From Saururus chinensis (Eukaryota; Streptophyta; Magnoliopsida; Piperales; Saururaceae), in NCBI GenBank assembly GCA_035235625.1, contig CP141147.1, forward strand, positions 7,925,001 through 7,989,000: a DNA stretch of 64,000 nt, in the 5' to 3' direction. A program made the translations under genes and the position numbers. The notes under the pieces are model-generated. The model worked only from the letters and a program-made list of their open reading frames with translations, did no database searches and was not told the DNA's origin. Shown piece after piece: positions 12,375-24,960 of this stretch (position 1 is the stretch's first letter; every line of letters begins with the position of its first letter).

Positions 12375-15120
12375 ATCAATGCTACATAACTGCTACAATA
12401 ACTAGATGCTATAGTACTACTATAGTGCACTATTCTTCCCAATCTATTCCATTTCATCTCCAAATGATCACGGATGAAAAAATTTCCATACTTATGCAAA
12501 GTTTCACTCATTTTTTCCCACACTCTCATATGATAGTCCTTCTCATTCCTAAGTGTGATTGTGTGTGTGACATGATGTGTGCGTTTTACTTATCAAAACA
12601 CTCTAAGAAGTCTTCATGTTCAATGTCATCTTTAATATGTGATCTTATGCAGCAATCAAACACTACTTCAAAACATAAATTACACATCACATTGACATTA
12701 TTTTGTTCAATGAAATAAGTGAACAATATATTTATGACCAAATATATACTTTTACCATCCAATTTAGAGCTCCGTTAGAAATTCAATTCCATTCCCTTGT
12801 GATTTGTTTGCAAGACTTCCAGATTAGAATTATATGTGTGGGAGCTTGAGCCTTGTATCTCTTGTATTTAATTTTTATACTTGTGTAATACATTATGTAT
12901 TTGGATTGGGAAAAGAGAAACTTGTAGAGAGTGATTGTTTAGCCTATAAAAAGACACTTCATTATGAGGAAAAGTGAACCTCCTCAAAAAGCATCTTAGA
13001 TTAGAGAGGTGATCACCTCCTGCAAGAGTGACCAAGGGAGGGGACATCTCCAAAAAGAGTGAGAAAAAAGACTTGGGTTACTTCTTGTAATTGTGATCTA
13101 TTGGTATTGATTACCACTGTCATATGTGATCATTGGAACACACATTTTGACAAGAGTGGCATGTGGAGTATTAAGGGTTTAGGGCATAAAAAACTTGATT
13201 ATTTACAATTAAGCCCTTTGTAAATATACAATACAATTGTACTAGGACAAGTATTAAGGGTTATCGAACCTTAGGGATGGATGAAATTATTACCAAATCT
13301 AAGAGGAGAATTTGTTGATGATTGGAAACTAAAAGAACTTAAACCAAAATTAAACAAGGAAGTAATCTAGTAAACCAACTTAAACTAAACAAAAGAGCAA
13401 TATGATGACAACAACTTAAGTAATCTAATCCACCAATAGAATCATAACAATCCCTTAATCTCTAAACTAAATCAAGTGTGAGTATGAACATGTATTCTTA
13501 GCTACAAGCTAGAATTACTTTAAAGAAAATCAGTGATTAACTTCATGACATGAATTATTTTCAACTTAGAACAAATTATTTGTACAAAATCAAACTATAG
13601 ACATGACTTGTCTAATCTTAATATAAACATCCAATTAATCACATGAATACCAAAACCTATTGCATAAGTATCTCATCTAAATCATAAAAATTAGAATTAA
13701 TGTGAATATCAAAACCAAATATATATATCATCTACAAGACAAATAAATCAATATAAAATTAAATTAACATGGACAACTCTTCCATTAAAAAGGAAATCTT
13801 ATTATATAATTGTCATACTTCACATCTGAGATCTAAATAAAAAAAAAAGGAATTAAAGTTCATCTATAGCTTCATCAACTCCTAAGTATAAGAAATATAG
13901 CCTTACACAGTTGAAATAAGCTCTTGAATCTTCATAGAAATCCTTGAATGTTCTTCCGCATTCTCCTCTTCAAAAAAATAGATTGGAATCTTCTAATTTC
14001 GAGCCCCATAGGTGTTAATATAGGCATAAGAGTCAGTCAAAGAGTTAGAGTTGAAAAATGACTCAAAAATAGCTTAAACAGGCAATTGCATGTTTAGCAG
14101 ATCGATCACCCTACCTAGCCAATCTATCGGCCAAAGCTACTGGAATTTCTGTTTCTTCATGGCTGATCAATCGGCTACATTGCATTTGCATAGAAAATTT
14201 CAATATTAGCCAATTTGATTTAAAGCTTTACACAAGTCTTTTCTAACCTTATTAACTAGATGCATGGATATTACTTACATTGACGTCCGTATCTTCCTTA
14301 CTTCTTGAATCTGTTGAGTTGTATTTCCATGCATTACACTCTAATTTTTATTTTAGCTATTATATTCCTTTAAGAATGGGTCAATTTTCAAATATACCAT
14401 TTCAAAGAGACGAATCCCCTTTCAAAGAGGTGCATCCCTTCGTTTAAAATCAGAAAGAAAACTGAAATCATTTGAAAAATTGTCAGATTGATTGATCGCT
14501 TTGTAGATTGTAAACCCAATATTAAACATCATATATGTACCAGATCGATCAACTTAAGTTGATTTCTTTGTCCCGATTGATAGATTTTTGGATAGATTGA
14601 TCGATAACCTACTATCAAAATTTTTTCATGGTTTGATCGATTGCCTTCTCAGGCTGGTCAATCGCATTAATGAAAATTTGAAAATTCTTTGTGTATGTGA
14701 TGTGCATGGCAGTTTGATGCTTCTCAGGGGTGGAGTTCCAAGACAATAATAGAATGAGATGAATAAATTTTTTGCATGAGATGGCTGAGGACACATTTTA
14801 GTTTAGATATTCCATCCCACATTAATCATTCCATTTGACAAAAAAAAATTGTTCCTTATTAATAGCTCTATTTTGTTCAATTTAGTAGTTCGGTACTTAA
14901 AAAAAAGTGTCATAACCTTATATTCCCATTATCTTAGATGTAGGTTTTACCATTTAATAAAAAAATATTATTTTTTCAAATATAGCTATGAATATTAGAT
15001 GGAGGGAGTATTATTTATATTTGTGTAAAGTTTGAGACTTGTAATTCACTTTGACTTGATTAATGGTGAATATCATTGCTCGTTGGATTTTAAATGATTT
15101 AGTTAAAGATCAATAAGAAT
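12375..15120. other. AT-rich interval, no gene seen
   Basis: No convincing coding region was found. Around 13200-13290 the minus strand reads like the leader of a plant LTR retroelement (CCCTAAGGTTCGATAACCC). Around 14090-14650 there are many GATCGATC/CAATCGAT motifs like those in the copia LTRs elsewhere in the window. Both suggest decayed LTR-element DNA. Confidence 0.5.
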
Positions 15121-15222
15121 TATTTTCTCTGTTTTACATTAATATCTTAATTTTTTAAAAAATAAATTAAAATTAATTTATTTTAAAAAAATAATAAAAT
15201 TATTAGTTTAAAACGGAAGGAG
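15121..15222. mobile_element. Stowaway-like MITE upstream of the host gene
   Basis: An AT-rich ~100-bp piece runs from TTTTCTCTGTTTTACATTAA to AGTTTAAAACGGAAGGAGCA. The ends are imperfect inverted repeats of the CTCCCTCCGTTT type known from Stowaway MITEs. A related end (ATGGAGGGAGTATT) lies at about 14998-15012. The exact target site was not resolved. Confidence 0.45.
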
Positions 15223-15639
15223 CATGTATCTCTTTTATTGCTCAATTTCGCGAAAAATCATGGCTCTTGCAAAGATTTGTGTGAACGACCCTCTGAAGTC
15301 ACATAGGTTGCTGACGCCAGAGAGTGCAGCCGGAGTTGCGGGTGTTGTCAAAGACTGGGGTGGCGTTCCTCCGACATGGCCTGCGAGAGCCAGTTCCAAA
15401 GGAAGTGCCCCCACGGGGCTCTGAGAACCCATGTTTCAAATTGTGGTGGAGAGTGGCCACTTTCCAGCTCATGGATGTTTCTACTTTTTACATTCCTTCA
15501 CTGTTTGACTCCCCACTCTTGTCCCTTGCCCATGGTCCTACACTTTCTGGTTTCTTCTCCTTTTCTTTTAACTGCCCAATCACTATCTGCCAGCATCCCT
15601 TTATGCAACTTACAATGCTGAGGAGAGAAAGTTCTGATT

Positions 15640-16263
15640 GAAAATCTGGCTGTGGGGTTACTGTGAAAACCCCAATGGAGACTCTCTTTTTTTATTGATC
15701 TGGATCCTGTTTAGATGTGCCCCTCTTCGCCCAGAGTCCAAAAATTGGCATTAATCTGGGCTTCAAACCTCCCAGATCCAGTTTCCTTTCATTTGTTTTT
15801 TGTTTTCGGGTTTGGAAGGAAGGTTGGGTTGTTATTCTTTGTCCTCCCACTTCATCTTCTGCATTGTGTCAGTCTGAAGCATAAGCAGGTATTTTTGGCA
15901 GCCTGACTTTTGTTGCAACAGTCTGAAATTCCTGTTCGGGTGGGCTGCGTATTAGAATATACTTTTAATGGTGGGTCGATTGTTCTTGACAATTCGTAAC
16001 CGGCTTCCTTTCTTCAAGTACAGGAGGTCGGGTCCCTTGCTTTGTTAGAAAGTTTGGATTTCGTCGTTTCTTTCGTTTATTTGGGCGGTTGGATTAATGG
16101 GCTTTTGCTACAATCGGTGCCAGAGGTAATGAAGACTAGTTTTCATGCATGTCGTTTGGGGTTCTGTGTTAGTTATTGACTGTTAATGGAATTGAGATTT
16201 TGATGATCTGGGATGGGTTTTGAACTGCTACATCATTGAAGTTTCTTTTTTAAAAATAGTTTG
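15640..16263 (+). other. Probable 5' leader of host gene with two short introns
   Basis: Two GT-AG introns are suggested: 15889-16023 (donor CAG|GTATTT, acceptor TTCAAGTACAG) and 16126-16259 (donor CAGAG|GTAATG, acceptor TTTAAAAATAG after a T-rich run). An ATG at 16097 in the exon between them would join in frame to the main coding exon and add 11 residues (MGFCYNRCQS-L). The transcription start is not visible, but the CT-rich DNA at 15480-15690 is promoter-like. Confidence 0.45.
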
Positions 16264-19200
16264 ATGAGGGATTTGTTCTGCAAGTTCTACTGCCCTTCTT
16301 TTGTTTGCTTCTGCAAATCCCCTGTACCAGTTTTTTCGCCTTGTTCGTTGAAATTGGAAGATGGCCAACATGTTCCTCCCAGTTTGCCTTCTCTTGAGGG
16401 TGCTTTAGAACAGCCATCTAATGATAAGAATGAGATTGAAAAGGATAGTGCAGTTGGGCAAGTTGAGATTGTACCAAAAAGCAGTCTGAAGAACCCGGAT
16501 GGATCGCCTTCTAATGAAGGCGCTGTGAAGCGAAGGGTTCAGTGGATGGACTTCATAGGGAAAGAACTCGCTGAAATCAAGGAATACGAACCTAGGTTTG
16601 TACTCTCTCTCTCTCCTGCAAAGAATTTTATCGAAATTGACATCTTAAAATGTTTGATTGTCTTGTGTGATTTTGATAGGTTCGTGAAATGTTTCACATG
16701 TGTTCCAGCTTGATGGTTTTCTGTTCTTTAATCAATAAATTGTTGTAGACCTCAAAGCGTTTAAAAGAATATTGTTTACTTGTTAATAAAATTTGGAACT
16801 AATCAAAATTTGTTCAATCTCATGAGGAAAGAGAAAGGAAATGAGTCAATTCGTAATATAGTTTCCTTCTTCCTTGGAATTTTTTTTATTGTAATGCATA
16901 ATGAGAGATTTATTTTTCTAATTTGGCTTTAAATGAATTCTAGTTGCTGAGATCTAGCCTTCTGTTAGTTCTAGTTTCTTAAACTCACTTATTATAATGA
17001 CTTGATGTATAATGTTGAAAGAATTTTATTATAAGTTGGTCTGAAAGAGAATTGTAAGTTGCAAATTATATAAGAACCACTTGACTCAGAAAAGTTATCT
17101 CTTAGTTGAAGATTTGATTGTTGAATCGTCTTGAATCATATTAGGCTTACACATTCCACTATCGCATGGTGCTTACCTTAGTTCTTCAGCCAGTATTTAA
17201 TTATTTCCTCTAAAAAAACAAATATTTTTTTGCATTAATATTGAATTGCTTCATTTCTATGATACATATCAGAAGTTAATACTTAAAGATTTTACATTTA
17301 GGTTATCTTTATAGACATTCACATGTTAGGAAGAACAGGCTGAACGTTTCAATTAAAGAAGGGTTAATGTTTTTGTTTTTTCTTTGCTTAGTAAAGAAGG
17401 CTTAATGTTGCTCTACATTAAATTGATTACTTATGAAGTTCATGTAGGGGTGAAGTCAAAAGTACAGACATGAGGGCCATTATTGCTATATAAGTCATAT
17501 CTGTGACAAAGTGGATGTAGTAATACCTATAGAGTCACTTATATACCGTTTATATGTAATATTTGTGGCAGTTACAAAGGTAAGCTTTTGCATGTTGAAT
17601 ATTTCTGTATTTTCTAATTATTAACATCAGGCTAAGCAAAACCATTTCATGAGCTTAATTATTGTAGAATATGTTCTTTGCTGTAAAGGTTCACTTGGCA
17701 ATCTTGTGCTTGGCCCACAATTCCTAATTAATACAAGGAACTGTGACTCTGTGTTTGCACCCTGTTGTACGTCTGCAGTTGGGTTTAAACTCGTAATTCA
17801 GCTTGCACAAGCTTCTCCCTTAGATAAGATGGAAAACAATGTTAAAATCAGTTTGGAATATGTATGTTAAAGGGTTAATACTGGGCAAGCTATGTAGGAT
17901 TCTGGGATAGAAAGACATGATCAATGGACAAGCGAACTTCAGATATGCAGAGTATATGACTTTCTTTATTAGTTGATTGCAAAAGATCAATATTAAAAAG
18001 AGATTTAAATCTATGGAGTAAATAATTTAGAAGTCATTCTTGAATGGAAAGACAGAAGGCATGTGAACATGGAATGAAGGAGAAACACATGCAAAAACAC
18101 TAACAAAAGAAAAGTGGGTCTTCAAGTCAAATGCTGGGGATTATTTTGAGTTGTTGAGGGAGATATATTTGATTACAAATCTTTTATTGGGTTACACAAC
18201 GTTTTGTATTGAGTCATAATGTCAATAGAATGCCTACAATCTTTTATTTGGTTAGAAGTTGGTCAAAATTTTTTGTTTGAATTGGATCTTTGTCTGACAG
18301 TGGCGGTTCTGTGTATTATTCTTGAACCTCTTGAACTCGGGAGTAGTTGCAGCATTAGCGTGGATGACATAATTCATTACTTGCTTCTATCTTCATTAAG
18401 AGCTGTTTTAAATTTTTAAATTTTATGAGTGGCCTAATTTTACAATGAAAGAAACACGGTCGCTTAATGTCCAGTCTTTGATGAACTAAAAAGGGAGTAC
18501 ATATTTATGTGGAATATAAAAAAGGCCTTGAAATCTTATATTCTTTTCAATTTTTGTCGGTAGGTTGGATTGCATTGTCCAGATATTCCGTCCTATGTAT
18601 GGTTCTGTAGTTTGCTTTTGGGATTTTAGGTGACATGGAAGCTTAGAGGTGCTTCATTGCATTCCATGCAGTTTAACTCTATTAATTAAGTATATAATGT
18701 AAATAGAATGCCTTAATGGAAACCTTCTACTATTTTCTACTCTTTCAGTTTGAGATTATGTGGCACCTTATATTTTGTGAGCACTAGCAATTGACCATAG
18801 CAAACTTTAAATTGATGGAAAAGTGATATAATACTGTTGATGACAGTGAATTTTATGTACTTTTCTTCAGTAGTGGCTTAGCAGAGGAAGGGCATGCGGC
18901 ATATTTGTGGCTACTGTTTCTTGTATTCTTCTGTATTGTCATTTTGAATATTAAAAAGAGAATTTCCATATACAGTCTATGTTGACCCCAGATAGTTATG
19001 ATAATGGTGATTTAATGAGCACAACCAATCAATCATGGTGAAGGTTTGACACGTATATTGTGTAGACAGGTAATGACTAGGTGACATGGTAACAACTTAG
19101 GAGGTTTGAGGAAGCAACACAGAATTTACTCCCCATGTTGAAGCTTTAAAGGCACGGGGAAATAAAGACTTTTATATGTGTGTGAGTATGTACGTGTGTG

Positions 19201-21448
19201 CATGTGTGATAGTAAACAACCTAAGTTTAGGAAGTTTGAGGTAATTCATCAAGTTAAATGTATGGGGATTTGTGTGTGCGTTAGTCTGAGAAGAATGATG
19301 GCATCTTTATGAGAAATTTGAAAAAAAAATTGTAGGGATTTCCTAACCTAATCATGCACTGATGCAGTACGATTATATAGTTTTAAAATGGGAGAATACT
19401 AATTGCTACAGCTAGTTAGTAAATTATTGGATCAGCAAAAAAGATACCAGTTTTTGAATTCCTGCTTAGCATATATAATTAAAACTTCTGGGTCCCTATA
19501 AAGAGGTTAATGGGTATTTACTGCCTGTAGACTCGGGACTCTAGGCAAGATAAAAATTTCAGGAATTTTATAATTTATAGTGTAGGTGAATTCGATAGTC
19601 CCAGTTGACAAACCACCCCTATGCTTTGTTTGTCTGCTTCGGGAGAAAAAAGAACGGGAAAGAAGATATGATGTGGGGCACACTTTCCACCATTTGAAGA
19701 TGCAAGAGAAGCTACAGGGAAAAAGTTTAAAGTGGTAAATTTAGAAGAATTAGATAATTTTAATTGTTTCTACACCTACCCACAGAGGCAGGAAAAATCT
19801 AGTTTAAAGGAATCCACTGATTGCAATTTGAAACTCTCTCTCTTTCAAACTGGAGAAAATGTCAATTCCCTTTTTTTGCCTTTACTTTCCTTTCTTATTA
19901 TCTTTCTAATTTTTCTCTTTCCTTGATACCAAACAAAAACTTAGTGTTTGTAGAGGATTATTTAATCTATTTTTGTGATGTTAAATAAGTAATAGTAGTT
20001 AATACATAGGAGTACCTTATGAAGCTACAAAGTTTTTTTATTAAATGTTAAGGCGTTAGTTATAATTATCTTATATATGTATATGATAGTCCATTGTATT
20101 GCAAACTACTATTAAACATCTAATATTACAGTCAACCAGTAATGATGCAATTCTCTATTTTTAGGCGAAATTACTTTTCTTCCATCTTTAATTGTGTAAG
20201 TAACATGTTTTATGGTGTCACCATCATTATCAGCACCACCACCATAACCTTCATCATCATCATTGCCATCTATGACTCATCGCATATAATTGGGGTTGAT
20301 GAGGAAGGTTCCATATCACCATTTTTTACTTTTGTTATAATGAACACGATGTTATTGTTTATGGAGGCATAATTTCACAATGGATGCACTTTGTGACTTC
20401 ATATCGTTGTATGACATAAAAAATTGTTTTGCTTATCAATGATTTGTTTTCTTGTGTGCTTTCATTCTTCTGGTGAGGCACTGGAGGAAACAATACAGGG
20501 ATTTTTTTGCCTTCTGATCGTACCGTTCTGCTACAGTATTGGATGGACTAATAAATTACTGTATTGACTGGGAAATGTGACATTAGTTGTGTCTTTTAAG
20601 AAATTTTTGTTAGTGGTATGAGAATGCCTCTGTCAACCATTAGCATTTTCTGCTATCCTTCTTTAGAGACTTGTGTTGTTTGGCAACGAACATAGTGACG
20701 TAGGTGAAAAATTATCATAGCTTTCACTTTGTAGATTATCTCAAGTTATTCACTTTGTAACATATCTTTGTCTGGTATGAAGATGTCAAAATCGTTTAAA
20801 CTATGTTGTTGTTCTGTGCAGTTTTATGTATAAATTATTATTTTTCTTATATTGAATATTATAAGAGACCCATTAGTGTGAGCCCGGGCTCATGTGGGCC
20901 AGTGTGAGCCTGTGTATTGTGAATCCAATGGTGCAAATTTCTAAGGGGGCAGGTGGGTTTGAATCTCCTCTGCCCCCCATATTAGTGCAAGTTGTTAGAT
21001 CTCGATCCAACGGCTCATACTCATTATGTTATGTTTTCCCATATTTATAAAGCGTTATTGTTTTCATGACATTACTACTGCTTTTGAGATATAATACTAA
21101 GATTTTTCGTATTTGGAGGCTTTGATGTATTAGTGAAATTACATTTGGAGTATACACAATTGGCATCAATATCTGATTGCCTCTTGCACCAGCGGTAAGG
21201 CCCAGACATACTAAAGGGGCTCTTTGAGTGTCGGACTCTCCCCTACATAGTCTCCTTACTCTGTCTCTAACTAACAACTGACCAGAATCTTTGATTAGAA
21301 ATACTACAAGTGCTGATTTACTTTACATCTTGCTCATGTATTTCTTGATATTGGGGAACTGGATCTAACTTCATTTCCGTGCAGTGACTCTGGCGAATCA
21401 GCTGACGATGGTGGTGACAATCGAGGCTGTATTTGTGTTATTCAGTAA
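16264..21448 (+). CDS. Small uncharacterised plant protein with VQWMDFIGKELAEI motif and CVIQ tail (2-3 exons)
   Basis: Coding exons are 16264-16595 and 21385-21448. The first ends CCTAG before GTTTGT; the second follows TTCCGTGCAG. Together they give 131 residues. The N terminus is cysteine-rich (MRDLFCKFYCPSFVCFCKSP), followed by LKLEDGQHVPPSLP. The middle is acidic and charged. A basic-aromatic block, KRRVQWMDFIGKELAEIKEY, leads into EPSDSGESADDGGDNRG and the end CICVIQ. The block and layout recall a plant-specific family of small proteins of unknown function ending in a Cys-rich tail; this is from memory. CVIQ fits a CaaX prenylation box and the cysteines could be palmitoylated, so membrane attachment is inferred. 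An upstream ATG at 16097 would make 142 residues. It is the only convincing host gene here and lies in a repeat-poor island. Confidence 0.75.
16596..21384 (+). other. 4.8-kb intron of host gene
   Basis: The GT-AG boundaries (AG|GTTTGT ... GTGCAG|TGACTC) preserve frame exactly: AG plus T makes the serine of EPSDSG. The intron is AT-rich. No nested gene was found; a hairpin-bearing repeat lies at about 20876-21020. Confidence 0.75.
20876..21020. repeat. Hairpin-bearing short repeat in intron, possibly SINE or MITE
   Basis: It contains the 12-bp palindrome GAGCCCGGGCTC (about 20890), the motif GGGTTTGAATC resembling a tRNA-type B box (about 20946), and arms GGGGGCAG/CTGCCCCC bracketing that motif. 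It ends near ATCCAACGGCTCA. No clear A box, poly-A tail or target duplication was found. Confidence 0.35.
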
Positions 21449-22535
21449 GCTTCTACTTCGTAAATCCTTCACGAGAAAAGGTGAAATAGAATATTCTAAT
21501 TCAGAATATTCAGTGTGGGTTTTGTTACTGGGAACCCAGCTCCTTAACGACATCATGGAGGTCATAGACGGTACAAATCTACTGCACCGGAAGCATAATC
21601 TTGTGCTGTCATGAGCCACACATATTGTATTAGCATTTTAGATAACCTCTCGGCTTGTTTGGACAATTTATTTAGACTGCAATGCCCATCGCACATGGGT
21701 ACCACATTGGTCATGTCTACAGAAAGCAACATGTGAACGACAGAGACCACCTCGGACGAACATGGGTTGTCAAAACTTGGGATATGCTAAAGCAGATTTT
21801 ATCCCGCGAAGAAAAGTCTGGTTCGGCGGCTCTACGAGCAGCAAAATTAACTGCGGATCAAACAGAACCGTCGGGTCTGTAAAGGCCCAATTCTCTGGGC
21901 TCGGTGACTATGACTTTGATTGGAAAGTTGGGAGGCATTCTCTCCCATTACATGAAGGGCTGAAGCATTAGCTGACTGGTCGTCTGCCTGGCCCTATTGG
22001 GCCTGTAAAATGACATGGGCTTGAAATTTTCAGGCCAGTTTACATGTTGACCTTGAAAATTTTATTGTAAATAGGGCCAAACTAGGGTCCAAGTATAAAA
22101 AAAGTTTCAGGCCCATTGGCTCGGCCCAAGTGTAATTTTTTTTATAAGAGATAATTTTACATTTGTTAAGAAGAGAAGGCTTTATGGAGAAAATTGTCTA
22201 TTTATTAAGAGGGGCAAAGCTTTCGAATTTTTTATTGACTTAACTAAAAGATAAAAGTCCTATAATGGTAGGACCAATTTTGCAAGAAGAAAAGAAAAAG
22301 ATCCGTTGAATTTTTAAAATTTAGTTTTATGAACCCACATTTAGGCTAAAGTTTAATTAAAAAATAAAAAATCTAAAAGCCCCAAAGCATTAGGGCAAGG
22401 ATTAGGTCTCAGCCGAAATTTTGGAAACCTACCTTGGGGCAGGCTTAGCATTGAGTTAGGGCTGGGCCTAGGCTAGTCACAAGAGCCCATAAAAAGAAAG
22501 CATTTCTCATGCAAACATTCAGGAGTGGTTTCCCA
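21449..22535. other. 3' UTR and intergenic DNA
   Basis: The host gene's 3' UTR probably extends to about 21.7 kb. At 22000-22490 there are repeated GGGCC/GGCCC-type words within AT-rich DNA, resembling hAT subterminal sequence such as that at 50700-50846. No ends could be defined. Confidence 0.35.
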
Positions 22536-22691
22536 TACAAAAACGCTTTAACGATGTGAATATTCACATGTTAAAATTTTACTTCATCATTTTCACATCA
22601 TTGATGAGTAGGTTTTATTTTTGTGAACCCCATTTATCAACGGCGACAACGATGAAATAATTTTTTTATTACGATCGCAATAGCATTACTC
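22536..22691. mobile_element. Mutator-like MITE, copy 1 (156 bp)
   Basis: It is flanked by GGTTTCCCA (22527-22535) and GGGTTCCCA (22692-22700), a 9-bp duplication with one mismatch. The right end GCAATAGCATTACTC is the complement of the terminus of the copy at 23301. The interior shares CACATCATTGATGAGTAGG with that copy's arms. Confidence 0.6.
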
Positions 22692-23300
22692 GGGTTCCCA
22701 CCTTGTTTCTTGAACAATGGGGCCAAGAGAGTGCCATGGCCTATCTATGGCAAGGGGGTAGGAATGGGGTGGGCTGTCCAATGGGGTGGGCGGACTAAAA
22801 CAGAGGGTTGAAAATGAGCCATCCTAAAAGTTCCATTATTAATTTATGTAATAGGTCATCTTCAAGGCCTTGTCTTATTATCTCCATAAAATCCCCATAA
22901 GCACCTCTTAAATCCATCAAAACGCTGCACAATCCCTGCTGCAATATAATCAAGAATCGAACGCAATCTGTTCCAAAATCACAATTTCAGTTCCCACTCA
23001 ATGCAAATTCAACTCAGTCGTGTGTTCTACGACTGCATGTTTATCCTTATACTATTGCCTGGGATCTGGTGTAGTCAGTGTGGGGAGGCAAATCGGAGAA
23101 TTTGAAAGTGTTGCAACTATAATTACAAGGGGTTGTTTGGCACCAATTTCTTTAGATTTCAATGCAAAATTATCTTTGGCAAATGTATGCTAAAATAACG
23201 ACAATATCATATTCTTGCATCAATTTTGAGTAGTGTCCACTAGGCTACTCAGCTCGTTTGTCTAACTGATTTGACATATGTCCATTTAGCTATAACAAAT

Positions 23301-23466
23301 GAGTAATGCTATTCTGACGTTGAGAAATTAATGTCAAAAAGCTACGTCTTCATCTAAAAACCGTTGATGAGTGGGGCCCATTTTTATGAGTCCCACTAAT
23401 CAACGGTTTTAAAATGATGAAGTAGCTTTTTCACGTTGATTTTTCAACATCACAAAAATATTTTTC
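23301..23466. mobile_element. Mutator-like MITE, copy 2 (166 bp, foldback)
   Basis: It is flanked by a perfect 9-bp duplication, ATAACAAAT, at 23292-23300 and 23467-23475. The element is nearly all inverted repeat: the left arm runs through AAAAAGCTACGTC and CCGTTGATGAGTGGG, the right arm through CCCACTAATCAACGG and GAAGTAGCTTTTT, around a GCCCATTTTTATGAGT centre. A 9-bp duplication is characteristic of Mutator-like elements. Confidence 0.8.
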
Positions 23467-23879
23467 ATAACAAATATCTATATATGACATGACAAATACA
23501 TGTAACATATAAAGCCAGGTTCATTTCTTTCCTATCTAGGTGACAATTTTGTTTCTAAGATCAATATAGCACAAATAGAAGTATATTATGTAATAAAGCA
23601 CAAATAGATCTATTTGATGACCAAACATATATGAAATGCAACACTCACTTATCAAGGAAAATAAATAGTTTTTAAGTTTAAAATATATTCCTAAATGTAC
23701 AAAAAACAACATGCAAACATCTTTCTATAACAAGTAATTTTACTCTCTGCTTCATTATTTTTAAAGATTAAACAAAGGCAAATATGTTATCAAACTTTAT
23801 GTTGAATAATCTGAATTTGACGAAGAACATACAAAGAACAGCTCAGAATCATATAGAGTATAACTTTCCTTAAAGAAAT

Positions 23880-24440
23880 ATTTATTGCATTAGGTAAACC
23901 AAATTATTGTGGGGTTCTCAAGTAAATTCTTCTCACACGATAATAAGAGCCTTATAGGATCTACACTCAACAAAAGTAAAGAATCCTCTTGTTCTCTCTT
24001 TTAGGCTTTTGAGAAAATATTGGCAAGTTTAGATTTTGAGAAGACGCACAAAACTCTTACAAAAAATACATACACTTTGTATATTTATGTATAAAATACG
24101 TGAAAAAGTACCCTAAATGAAGAGACATCAAAACCCTTCAAAAATAGACATTTCTAAGTGTTAAAATATGAAAGGATATGTGTAGCAATCAATCACACAA
24201 ATAGCGATCAATTGCTTTAGAAAAGTATGAAAATAGTTCATTGATCGATCAATCGTTCAAGTAAATAATCGATCGATGGTAGAAAAGAATCACACATAAA
24301 AACAAGTAAAATTTTTCCGAGAGTTATCAATCAATCAGTTAATAAGCTAATTGATCAGACCGAATGATCGATCGATTCATACACTAATCGATTGCTTGAG
24401 GCTTTTATGATAAAAACTCAACAATCCCCTACTTTTTATC
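23880..24440 (-). mobile_element. Copia 3' LTR with polypurine tract
   Basis: On the minus strand AAAAAGTAGGGGA (a polypurine tract) is followed at about 24425 by TGTTGAGTTTTTATC, an LTR start. The body holds many GATCGATC-type words at 24190-24400. The left end was not fixed. It belongs with the RNase H remnant to its right. Confidence 0.45.
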
Positions 24441-24960
24441 ATAAAAAAAATACAAAACAAGCTAACAAATCCATTGACACTTCACTAAATGTAAGAAGGT
24501 TTATTTTGAATTGAACCTCCAATTAGTACAAGAATTACAAAGTTAATTAAAAGTTTGTGGTATACAGCTGGTATTAACCCACCCACTCTAGATTAAAAAT
24601 AGGTAATTTTGTACACAGTAAACATCAAGCCTTTATGAGAAGAATGTAATACCAAGCGTAACAGTTATTTGGCCATGTACTATTCCAATTTTTGGAAGAC
24701 ACTCTAGGACCCTTCATTTCCATAAGAAGCAATACCACTTATATGCCTCCATAGGTGAAGTTCTCTTATATCTCTATCACTTAGACATATTACTTGAACC
24801 TTATTAAGAGCTTAAACCTCAACCTTCACAATTGACATTCATAATGAATTCCTTAAAGGATTTCATACAACTAGCAAACACATACATGAAACTCTTGTGC
24901 TAGTACATTAGTCAAAACAATAACTTGTTCTTACCCATTGAACCTTACACTATTGGTAAA

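Noticed and set aside
12425-12718. 97-codon plus-strand open frame
   Set aside because: AT-rich, low-complexity composition without a domain; not distinguishable from chance.
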